A DNA stretch of 64,000 nt from Stutzerimonas stutzeri (lineage in GTDB: Bacteria > Pseudomonadota > Gammaproteobacteria > Pseudomonadales > Pseudomonadaceae). This document shows, one piece after another, positions 45,139 through 52,716 of the stretch. The notes under the pieces are model-generated. The model was given only the letters and a program-made list of their open reading frames with translations, had not been told where the DNA came from and made no database searches. The translations under genes and the position numbers were made by a program. Position 1 is the first letter of the stretch, and every line of letters starts with the position of its first letter. The DNA lies in contig NZ_JAMOHZ010000004.1 of the NCBI RefSeq assembly GCF_024448715.1, forward strand, positions 124,001 through 188,000, written 5' to 3'.

Positions 45139-46083
45139 GGGCTGGCCGGCCCCGCTGAATTGACGCTCCAAGTCATTGATGCGTTGCCGCTCGCTACGGG
45201 TGAAAGCGAAGAAGGTCTGCGCCACGGGAGACAGGTATTTGCCACGAGGATGCACCAGGCACCAACTGCGCATCAGCGGCAGTTCTTCGACCGCGAGCTC
45301 GTGAAGTGCGCCGCTTTCCAACTCGCGCAGCACGGCATGTCGGGGTAGCAGTGCCAGCCCCAGACCGGCAAGCACGCCTTCGCGCTGGGCTTCCAGCGAA
45401 CCCAGCTCCATGGTCTGCGGGAAGTGCGCGCGCTTCTGGTCGCAATACTGTTCGGCAGCGCGCCGAGTACCTGAGCCAGGCTCGCGTATCAGTAGTGGCC
45501 ACGCGGTAAGGTCCTGCAGGCATAGCTGTTGCCTCTGGCACAGCGGATGACTGGGCGGGGCGACGGCGATGATTGCGTTATCCAGAAAAGGCAGAAACTC
45601 CAGGTCCATATCCGCTGGCACCTGGGAGATCAGTAGCAGGTCGTCGCGATTGGCGTTAAGGCGTTGGATCGCCTGGGCATGGTTGACCACCACCAGCTGC
45701 AGGCTCACTTCAGGGTGCAGTTCGCGAAACGAAGCGAACAAGTGTGAAACGAAGTATTTTGCACTCGATTCGACCGCCAGTTTCAGTTGACCCTGTAGTG
45801 AGCCCTGCAGCGTGGACAGCTGCATGTCGAGGCTTTCCAATCTGCCGAATATGTCCTCGCTGGTGCGTTTGAGTGCCTCGGCTGCGTCGGTGAGATAGAG
45901 CTTTTTGCCGGTGTACTCGAACAACGGCTGGCCAAGCAATTCTTCCAACTGGCGGATCTGCAGGCTGACAGCTGGCTGCGTCAGCGCCATCTCCTCGGCG
46001 GCACGACTGTATGAGTGGTTGTCGCAGACCGCCCGAAACACGCGGAGTTGGCGCAGTGTCATGCGCATCAGGGACTTTCTCAT
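45136..46083 (-). CDS. LysR family regulator, probably of pyruvate carboxylase
   Basis: A 315-residue LysR protein: helix-turn-helix at about 7-65 (MTLRQLRVFRAVCDNHSYSRAAEEMALTQPAVSLQIRQLEELLGQPLFE) and a substrate-binding domain (about 95-300). The ATG at 46083 has GGAG six bases upstream. It is divergent from pycA with a 194-base AT-rich interval containing an inverted repeat suited to LysR binding; the equivalent P. aeruginosa gene next to pycA is known as PycR. Its 3' end abuts the GntR remnant. Confidence 0.88.
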   Translation of the reverse strand: MRKSLMRMTLRQLRVFRAVCDNHSYSRAAEEMALTQPAVSLQIRQLEELLGQPLFEYTGKKLYLTDAAEALKRTSEDIFGRLESLDMQLSTLQGSLQGQLKLAVESSAKYFVSHLFASFRELHPEVSLQLVVVNHAQAIQRLNANRDDLLLISQVPADMDLEFLPFLDNAIIAVAPPSHPLCQRQQLCLQDLTAWPLLIREPGSGTRRAAEQYCDQKRAHFPQTMELGSLEAQREGVLAGLGLALLPRHAVLRELESGALHELAVEELPLMRSWCLVHPRGKYLSPVAQTFFAFTRSERQRINDLERQFSGAGQP

Positions 46084-46110
46084 AAGGACTCCGACGGATT
46101 GGCACGGCGC

Positions 46111-46155
46111 TTACGGATAAGTTGCGCAGTTATATAAGTTATAGCTTATGCGTAA
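46111..46155. promoter_or_regulatory. Inverted-repeat operator between the LysR gene and pycA
   Basis: TTACGGATAAG (46111-46121) and CTTATGCGTAA (46145-46155) are inverted repeats matching at 10 of 11 positions, 23 bases apart. The second arm also forms the tighter palindrome ATAAG-N6-CTTAT (46134-46149). Such overlapping dyads 28-72 bases before a divergent LysR gene are the usual recognition and activation sites of LysR proteins. Confidence 0.6.
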
Positions 46156-46277
46156 CCAAATTATTATTCATTTTCAGTAATTGTTGCTCAAGGGGTAGGG
46201 TAAAACGCATCGCCAGAAGCGGCGATATCACATGGTCCGAACTGGGCCGCTCTGCTCACTGATCCGAGGGATACAGC

Positions 46278-47693
46278 GTGATCAAGAAGCTGCTGATCGC
46301 CAACCGCGGGGAAATCGCCGTCCGCATCGTGCGAGCCTGTGCCGAGATGGGCGTTCGTTCGGTGGCGGTATTCGCCGAGCCTGATCGCCACGCGCTACAC
46401 GTCAAGCGTGCCGATGAGGCTTACTTCATTGGCGAAGATCCGCTGGCTGGCTACCTGAACCCGCGCAAGCTGGTGAACCTGGCTGTGGAGACCGGCTGCG
46501 ATGCGTTGCACCCGGGGTATGGTTTCCTTTCCGAGAACGCCGAGCTGGCGGAAATCTGTGCCGAGCGCGGCATCCGCTTCGTCGGGCCAAGCGCCGAAGT
46601 GATTCGCCGCATGGGCGACAAGACCGAAGCACGGCGCAGCATGATCAAGGCCGGCGTGCCGGTCACCCCCGGCACCGAAGGCAACGTCGCCGATGTCGGG
46701 GAAGCGTTGGCGGAGGCCGAGCGCATCGGTTATCCGGTGATGCTCAAGGCGACCTCTGGCGGTGGCGGGCGCGGCATACGCCGCTGCAACTCGCGCGAAG
46801 AGCTCGAACAGGCCTACCCACGGGTGATCTCCGAGGCAACCAAGGCCTTCGGTTCGGCCGATGTGTTCCTGGAGAAGTGCATCGTCGAGCCCAAGCACAT
46901 CGAGGCTCAGGTGCTGGCCGACTCCTTCGGCAACACTGTGCACCTGTTCGAGCGCGATTGCTCGATTCAGCGCCGCAACCAGAAGCTCATCGAAATCGCC
47001 CCCAGCCCGCAATTAACCCCCGAACAGCGCGCCTATATCGGCGATCTAGCGGTGCGCGCGGCCAAGGCAGTGGGCTACGAGAATGCTGGCACCGTGGAAT
47101 TCCTGCTCGCCGATGGCGAGGTGTATTTCATGGAAATGAACACTCGGGTGCAGGTGGAGCACACCATCACCGAGGAAATCACCGGCATCGACATCGTCCG
47201 GGAGCAGATTCGCATCGCCTCCGGGCTGCCGCTCTCGGTCAAGCAGGAAGACATCCAGTATCGCGGCTTCGCCCTGCAGTTCCGCATCAATGCCGAAGAC
47301 CCGCGCAACAATTTCCTGCCCTGTTTCGGCAAGATCACTCGTTACTACGCGCCGGGCGGCCCGGGTGTGCGCACCGATACGGCGATCTATACCGGCTACA
47401 CCATCCCTCCGTATTACGACTCGATGTGCCTGAAGCTGATCGTCTGGGCGCTGACCTGGGAAGAGGCACTGGCCCGTGGTTCCCGCGCGCTAGACGACAT
47501 GCGCGTACAAGGCGTGAAAACCACCGCCTTCTACTACCAGAAGATTTTAGAAAATCCGGATTTTCGCAGCGGGCAGTTCAACACCAGCTTCGTCGACAAC
47601 CATCCGGAATTGATGACTTACTCGATCAAGCGCAAGCCGAGCGAACTGGCTCTGGCCATCGCCGCCGCCATCGCCGCCCACGCAGGACTGTGA
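46278..47693 (+). CDS. pycA: Pyruvate carboxylase subunit A (biotin carboxylase)
   Basis: A 471-residue biotin carboxylase: KKLLIANRGEIAVRIVRAC at the N-terminus, HPGYGFLSENAE, the ATP-grasp glycine loop KATSGGGGRGIRRC, and EMNTRVQVEHTITEEITGIDIVREQIRIASG. It carboxylates the biotin of subunit B with bicarbonate and ATP. GTG start with GAGGG upstream. The immediate pairing with an oadA-like gene rather than accB identifies it as the pyruvate carboxylase subunit, which feeds oxaloacetate into the TCA cycle. Confidence 0.93.
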   Translation: MIKKLLIANRGEIAVRIVRACAEMGVRSVAVFAEPDRHALHVKRADEAYFIGEDPLAGYLNPRKLVNLAVETGCDALHPGYGFLSENAELAEICAERGIRFVGPSAEVIRRMGDKTEARRSMIKAGVPVTPGTEGNVADVGEALAEAERIGYPVMLKATSGGGGRGIRRCNSREELEQAYPRVISEATKAFGSADVFLEKCIVEPKHIEAQVLADSFGNTVHLFERDCSIQRRNQKLIEIAPSPQLTPEQRAYIGDLAVRAAKAVGYENAGTVEFLLADGEVYFMEMNTRVQVEHTITEEITGIDIVREQIRIASGLPLSVKQEDIQYRGFALQFRINAEDPRNNFLPCFGKITRYYAPGGPGVRTDTAIYTGYTIPPYYDSMCLKLIVWALTWEEALARGSRALDDMRVQGVKTTAFYYQKILENPDFRSGQFNTSFVDNHPELMTYSIKRKPSELALAIAAAIAAHAGL

Positions 47694-47703
47694 GGAACGA
47701 ACC

Positions 47704-49518
47704 ATGACTGCTCAGAAGAAAATCACCGTTACCGACACCATCCTGCGAGACGCTCACCAGTCGCTCATCGCTACTCGTATGCGCGTGGAAGACATGCTGC
47801 CAATCTGCAACAAGCTCGACCGAGTCGGCTACTGGTCGCTTGAAGTCTGGGGCGGTGCGACTTTCGACTCCTGCGTGCGCTTCCTTAAGGAAGACCCCTG
47901 GGAGCGCCTGCGCCAGCTCAAGGCCGCGCTGCCTAACACCCGCCTGCAGATGCTGTTGCGTGGGCAGAATCTGCTCGGCTATCGCCACTACAGCGATGAC
48001 GTGGTCGAGGCCTTCTGTGCGAAGGCGGCGGAGAACGGCATAGACGTATTCCGCATCTTCGATGCGATGAACGACGTACGGAATCTGGAAACCGCGATCC
48101 GCGCGGTAAAGAAGACCGGCAAGCACGCCCAGGGCACCATCGCCTACACCACCAGTCCGGTGCACACCGTCGAGCTCTTCGTCGAGCAGGCCAAGACCAT
48201 GCGCGACATGGGTGTCGACTCCATCGCCATCAAGGACATGGCTGGCCTGCTGACCCCATTCGCCACTGGCGATCTGGTCAAGGCGCTGAAAGCTGAAGTC
48301 GACCTGCCAGTGTTCATCCACTCCCACGACACCGCCGGCGTTGCCAGCATGTGCCAGCTGAAAGCCATCGAGAACGGCGCTGACCACATCGACACGGCGA
48401 TTTCCTCCATGGCCTGGGGCACCAGCCATCCGGGCACCGAGTCGATGGTCGCTGCGCTGCGCGGCACGCCGTACGACACGGGCCTCGACTTGGAATTGAT
48501 TCAGGAGATCGGCCTGTACTTCTATGCGGTGCGCAAGAAGTACCACCAGTTCGAAAGCGAATTCACTGGCGTCGACACCCGCGTGCAGGTCAATCAGGTG
48601 CCCGGCGGGATGATTTCCAACCTGGCCAACCAGCTCAAGGAGCAGGGCGCGCTCAACCGCATGGATGAAGTGTTGGCCGAGATTCCGCGGGTGCGCAAGG
48701 ACCTGGGCTATCCGCCGCTGGTGACCCCTACGTCGCAGATCGTCGGCACCCAGGCGTTTTTCAACGTGCTGGCTGGTGAGCGCTACAAGACCATCACCAA
48801 CGAGGTGAAACTCTATCTGCAAGGCCGCTACGGCAAGGCGCCGGGCACTATCGACGCCAAGCTGCAGCGCCAGGCCATCGGCGGCGAAGAGATCATCGAT
48901 GTGCGCCCGGCCGACCTGATCAAGCCAGAGCTGGACAAGCTGCGTCAGGAGATTGGTGCGTTGGCGAAGTCGGAAGAGGACGTGCTCACCTACGCCATGT
49001 TCCCCGACATCGGCCGCAAGTTTCTTGAGGAGCGTGAAGCCGGCACTCTGCAACCGGAGGTGCTGCTGCCGATTCCGGACGGCAGCGCGGTCAGTGCCGC
49101 TGGCGGAGAGGGCGTGCCAACAGAGTTCGTCATCGACGTGCACGGTGAGAGCTATCGGGTCGACATTACCGGCGTGGGCGTAAAGGGCGAAGGCAAGCGG
49201 CACTTTTTCCTCTCAATCGATGGCATGCCGGAAGAAGTGGTGTTCGAGCCATTGAACAATTTCGTTGGCGAGGGTGGCAGCAAACGCAAGCAAGCCAATG
49301 CGCCCGGCGACGTCAGCACCAGCATGCCGGGCAATGTGGTCGATGTGCTGGTCAAGGAGGGCGACGCGGTCAAGGCCGGGCAGGCGGTGCTGATCAGTGA
49401 AGCGATGAAGATGGAAACCGAAATTCAGGCGCCAATCGCCGGCACGGTGAAAGCGGTACACGTAGCCAAAGGTGACCGGGTAACCCCAGGCGATCTGTTG
49501 ATTGAGATCGAAGCCTGA
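47704..49518 (+). CDS. oadA: Pyruvate carboxylase subunit B (OadA-like carboxyltransferase with biotinyl domain)
   Basis: A 604-residue protein. The carboxyltransferase TIM barrel (about 8-290) has DTILRDAHQSLIATRM, the metal-lysine region AIKDMAGLL and HSHDTAGV; a conserved PYC_OADA domain follows, and the C-terminal biotinyl domain has the lysine in EAMKMETEI (Lys569). It transfers carboxyl from biotin to pyruvate. The sodium-pump subunits of oxaloacetate decarboxylase (OadB/OadG) are absent, consistent with an anaplerotic carboxylase, called PycB in Pseudomonas. Starts 10 bases after pycA. Confidence 0.93.
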   Translation: MTAQKKITVTDTILRDAHQSLIATRMRVEDMLPICNKLDRVGYWSLEVWGGATFDSCVRFLKEDPWERLRQLKAALPNTRLQMLLRGQNLLGYRHYSDDVVEAFCAKAAENGIDVFRIFDAMNDVRNLETAIRAVKKTGKHAQGTIAYTTSPVHTVELFVEQAKTMRDMGVDSIAIKDMAGLLTPFATGDLVKALKAEVDLPVFIHSHDTAGVASMCQLKAIENGADHIDTAISSMAWGTSHPGTESMVAALRGTPYDTGLDLELIQEIGLYFYAVRKKYHQFESEFTGVDTRVQVNQVPGGMISNLANQLKEQGALNRMDEVLAEIPRVRKDLGYPPLVTPTSQIVGTQAFFNVLAGERYKTITNEVKLYLQGRYGKAPGTIDAKLQRQAIGGEEIIDVRPADLIKPELDKLRQEIGALAKSEEDVLTYAMFPDIGRKFLEEREAGTLQPEVLLPIPDGSAVSAAGGEGVPTEFVIDVHGESYRVDITGVGVKGEGKRHFFLSIDGMPEEVVFEPLNNFVGEGGSKRKQANAPGDVSTSMPGNVVDVLVKEGDAVKAGQAVLISEAMKMETEIQAPIAGTVKAVHVAKGDRVTPGDLLIEIEA

Positions 49519-49531
49519 CCGATGTCCCCTC

Positions 49532-49556
49532 GGGAGCCGCAAGGCTCCCTTTTTTT
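49532..49556 (+). terminator. Rho-independent terminator of pycAB
   Basis: GGGAGCC (49532-49538), loop GCAA, GGCTCCC (49543-49549), then seven T. It starts 14 bases after the subunit B stop codon. Textbook intrinsic terminator. Confidence 0.95.
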
Positions 49557-49756
49557 GCATGCAGCCTTATCGCAGGGAAACGTCTGCAGGGCCGGCTTTG
49601 CATACAGAGATGGTCAGGTCTGTATTCTAAAAAGCGATTGACGCTGCGAATAACAGGCGCGGCGAACACTGTGCCCGGAAGCGCCTGATGTCGGCACAGT
49701 GCCGAAACGGCTTTGTGCAGCGTCGAATTCATCCCATTACTAGAGGGCTGTCGAAC

Positions 49757-50452
49757 ATGAGTCTCGAAGATGACACGAACGAAACGGCGCAGGAGGCGCT
49801 CGATAATCTGGTCGCGGGCGTCATGCGGTTCCGCGAGGATGTTTATCCAGAGCAGCGTGAGCTATTCAAGAAGCTTGCCCATGAGCAGAAACCGCGGGCG
49901 ATGTTCATTACCTGCGCGGATTCACGAATTCTGCCGGAGCTGATCACTCAAAGTTCGCCGGGCGACCTGTTCGTCACGCGCAACGTCGGCAATATTGTTC
50001 CGCCCTACGGCGTGATGAATGGCGGTGTGTCGACTGCCATTGAATTCGCGGTCATGGCGCTCGGCGTCCATCACATCATCGTCTGTGGCCATTCCGATTG
50101 CGGCGCGATGAAGGCGGTGCTGAACCCGGCGAGTCTTGAGGGGATGCCGACGGTCAAGGGCTGGCTGCGCCATGCAGAGGTGGCGCGCACGGTCGTGGAG
50201 CAAAATTGTGGCTGCGCCGATCACAACACCCTTGGTGTCCTTACTGAGGAAAACGTGCTGGCCCAACTCGATCACTTGCGCACCCATCCGTCAGTGGCGG
50301 CACGGCTGGCCAGCGGTCAACTGTTTATCCATGGCTGGGTCTATAACATCGGCACCAGCGAGATCCGTGCCTACGATGCGGCATGTGGCGAGTTCCGTCT
50401 GATCGGCGACGGCCCGCTGCCAATGGCCACGCCGAAGTCACGCTACGTTTGA
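49757..50452 (+). CDS. Beta-class carbonic anhydrase
   Basis: 231 residues from the ATG at 49757; the longer open frame upstream lacks a ribosome site and homology. Zinc ligands Cys53 (ITCADSR), His112 and Cys115 (VCGHSDCGAM) and the Asp55-Arg57 dyad are present. It interconverts CO2 and bicarbonate in the cytoplasm. Lying directly behind the pyruvate carboxylase operon, which consumes bicarbonate, it may supply that enzyme, although it is a separate transcription unit after a terminator. Confidence 0.93.
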   Translation: MSLEDDTNETAQEALDNLVAGVMRFREDVYPEQRELFKKLAHEQKPRAMFITCADSRILPELITQSSPGDLFVTRNVGNIVPPYGVMNGGVSTAIEFAVMALGVHHIIVCGHSDCGAMKAVLNPASLEGMPTVKGWLRHAEVARTVVEQNCGCADHNTLGVLTEENVLAQLDHLRTHPSVAARLASGQLFIHGWVYNIGTSEIRAYDAACGEFRLIGDGPLPMATPKSRYV

Positions 50453-50454
50453 CG

Positions 50455-50491
50455 GCGACCACAAAGTGCCGTTACGGCACCTTGCGGTCGC
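50455..50491. terminator. Convergent-gene palindrome, probable bidirectional terminator
   Basis: GCGACC-a-CAA-a-GTGCCG-TTA-CGGCAC-c-TTG-c-GGTCGC forms a 37-base nearly perfect stem-loop between the convergent carbonic anhydrase and binding-protein genes. The stop codon of the latter (50472-50474) lies inside it. No long T-tract follows on either strand. Confidence 0.6.
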
Positions 50492-51260
50492 GGATCAGGT
50501 AACAGAGATCGGGGGTTTTGCTGCACCCGGCATAGCCCTCGCCGATCACTTCGTTCAGCGCAGCTTGCAGGCGCGTCACCGCTTCGTCGGGCGTATCCTT
50601 GTTCAACGCCAGATAAAGATCGGCCGGGTGGTAGCTCAGCACCGGCTTCAATCCCTTGGCGCCGTGCTGTTCGGCATAATAACGCCAGCTCGGATCGGCG
50701 GTCGCCCACAGGTCGATACGGCCGGCGAGCAGTTTGCGCAGGTTCTCTTCCTCGCTCAGGCTGTCGATCGGCTGTAGTCCCTGGCTTGTCAGATATTGAC
50801 TCACTCCGCTGCTCTTCTGTGCACCGATCTCATAGCTCTTGGCTTGTCTCAAATCGGTTGGCGAGATGTTCTTGCCAGGTGCGGCGAGCAGAACGCTCTC
50901 ATAACGGGCGAGTGGTCCCACCCATTTGAATTGGGCCTGGTTATGTGGTGTGCGGGTGACTGAGAACAGCCCGTGACCAGCGCTATCGAGCGTCTGGCTA
51001 TAGATACGGTCCCAGGGGGCGCGCAACGTCAGGCTGTAGTCGATCCCGGCGCGTTTGAAAATTTCTCGCACGGTGTCGGTGCTGATGCCCTGGACTCCGT
51101 CACCGCGGGCGAAATTTTTATGGTTCGGCCCCATATTGAACGGCGGGAAGTTGTCGGTTTGCAGGATGATTTTGTAGTTAGTAGGCAGCTCGGCATGGGC
51201 AACGCCGATGCTGGCAAGCAGAACACTGAGCAATAGGAAGACTTTACGGGACATGCCCAT
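50472..51260 (-). CDS. Periplasmic solute-binding protein (SBP_bac_3 type)
   Basis: A 262-residue exported protein: signal peptide MGMSRKVFLLLSVLLASIGVAHA, then the bacterial extracellular solute-binding fold (YKIILQTDNFPPFNMGPNHKNFARGDGVQGISTDTVREIFKRAGIDYSLTLRAPWDRIYSQ). Proteins of this sort belong to amino-acid uptake or, more often when not near ABC genes, to sensory or unknown roles in Pseudomonas. No permease or ATPase is adjacent. Good ribosome site AGGAGCC before the ATG. Ligand unknown. Confidence 0.82.
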   Translation of the reverse strand: MGMSRKVFLLLSVLLASIGVAHAELPTNYKIILQTDNFPPFNMGPNHKNFARGDGVQGISTDTVREIFKRAGIDYSLTLRAPWDRIYSQTLDSAGHGLFSVTRTPHNQAQFKWVGPLARYESVLLAAPGKNISPTDLRQAKSYEIGAQKSSGVSQYLTSQGLQPIDSLSEEENLRKLLAGRIDLWATADPSWRYYAEQHGAKGLKPVLSYHPADLYLALNKDTPDEAVTRLQAALNEVIGEGYAGCSKTPDLCYLIRDRKVP

Positions 51261-51522
51261 GGCATCGGCTCCTTGACGCTGTTTTATTGTTGTTGGCAGC
51301 GTAAGCGTAGTCCTGCGGGGCGTCTGTTGCTAGCAAACGAGTAACACGACGTGCGCCGATACACGTTTACGCCGAACGGCTGCGCTCGGCTCGGACAAAA
51401 AAAGGCAGGCGTCGGCTCGGCCCGGTAGCTTGGACCGACGGTATGAAACACGAAAAACGGACCGCCAGGGTGGCGAGGAAGTAGCGCACACCCAGCATGC
51501 TGGCGGATCGACGCGCTAGCGC

Positions 51523-51975
51523 CTACTTGTGCAGGACGAACTGGCCGGTAAAACGCACGGCGTCACGGCCGTCGGCGGCAAGAATGCGGCTGTTCAGCGT
51601 GAGGCGAGAGCGGCCACGACGGCGATAGATGGTTTCGAAGCGATCCCAGGCTTCGTCGGTCGGCGCCGAGCAAATGGCCGTGGCATCGTCCATTACTGGC
51701 AACGGGTAATCGATCTGACCTTCATGAATGACAATATGACCGTCTTCGATCCCTGCTTCACGCAAACGCAGGTGCAGCCATCCCCAGCCAGCCAGCACCG
51801 ATGCGCAATAAAGGCTGCCACCGAACATGCTGCTCTTGTGGTTGATGTTCGCTTGCAGCGGGACGCTCAAGCGCAACTCATGGTTCTCCCACTGCTCAAC
51901 ACGCAGGCCCAGCGCCTGGGTCAGTGGAATGTCGTGATGCAGGAGGGCTTCCAGGTAGCGGCTATCGCGGCTCAT
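51523..51975 (-). CDS. Thioesterase domain protein (YiiD C-terminal type)
   Basis: 150 residues from the ATG at 51975. A hot-dog fold typical of the YiiD_C/thioesterase-putative family: LTQALGLRVEQWENHELRLSVPLQANINHKSSMFGGSLYCASVLAGWGWLHLRLREAG. Members are thought to cleave acyl-CoA or acyl-ACP, or to stabilise fatty-acid enzymes; the exact substrate is unknown. The 262 bases downstream, up to the binding-protein gene, contain no supported gene. Confidence 0.8.
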   Translation of the reverse strand: MSRDSRYLEALLHHDIPLTQALGLRVEQWENHELRLSVPLQANINHKSSMFGGSLYCASVLAGWGWLHLRLREAGIEDGHIVIHEGQIDYPLPVMDDATAICSAPTDEAWDRFETIYRRRGRSRLTLNSRILAADGRDAVRFTGQFVLHK

Positions 51976-52107
51976 GCCGGGTGGATTCCTAAACGTTTGC
52001 GAATACAGGCAGACGTCAAGCATGACTGCTGAGTCACGATATTGCCAGGTCCGACACGCTTTTTTGCCGCTTTCCCGGACGCCAATCCGACAGTCGCACG
52101 CCCTGCT

Positions 52108-52512
52108 TCAGCGAGCGGTGGTTTTCTGCTGGTAAGCGCAGTAACCAGGCCGTGGGCCGATCCTGGGGTGATTGCGACAGGTATCCGGACGCTTGGCGTA
52201 AACCGTGCACAGCCGCGTCTTCCGGTTGAGATACAGGCAGTCGCCGTTGGTCATGCGAGTCAGGGTGAAAATGCCGCGCTTCTGATTGAAGTGCTCGATG
52301 ATGCCTGCCTTGCTCAAGCGCTTGGCGACGTTTTTGGCCGGCTCTTCTCGCTCGAACGCATCGACCACCTCCAGGCGGATCAAATCATCGATACGCACCT
52401 CGACCGGTAGCGTGCAGCAGGTCGCCTGGCAATCGGCGCATAAGCCATTGCTGTAGCGAGCCCAGGTTTCCAGGCGGTCAGGGTCGGCGGAGGCGATTAT
52501 TCGAGGTTTCAC
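52108..52512 (-). CDS. YkgJ family cysteine-cluster protein
   Basis: 134 residues from a GTG at 52512 (MKPRIIASADPDRLETW); the open frame runs further upstream but there is no ribosome site or typical sequence. Cysteines are arranged as in zinc- or iron-chelating YkgJ proteins: CADCQATCC (about residues 26-34), then CLYL, CTVY, CRNHPRIGPRPGYC. The first cluster is followed by LPVEVRIDDLIRLE. Function unknown; a metal-binding role is inferred from the cysteines. It is divergent from glgP. Confidence 0.82.
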   Translation of the reverse strand: MKPRIIASADPDRLETWARYSNGLCADCQATCCTLPVEVRIDDLIRLEVVDAFEREEPAKNVAKRLSKAGIIEHFNQKRGIFTLTRMTNGDCLYLNRKTRLCTVYAKRPDTCRNHPRIGPRPGYCAYQQKTTAR

Positions 52513-52716
52513 GGCGGCGATATCGGTAAATGACGGCGCGCGATCATAACGACCCGGCGCGGAATTTCCAGCGAATCCGACGAGTCGAACGCCGGACAGA
52601 CGGTCGCGCAGATTCAACTGAAACCTGCAAACCTGTCGGTATTGCCCTTTTTTGTCGAGGTGGCCAAGCGCCGCCATGAACCCCTCATTCCTATTTCCGC
52701 TTCACGAGGTCTGTCC

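Noticed and set aside
51367-51498. Short minus-strand frame MLGVRYFLATLAVRF... downstream of the thioesterase gene
   Set aside because: 43 residues without ribosome site; the end is Arg/Ser-rich like translated noncoding DNA.
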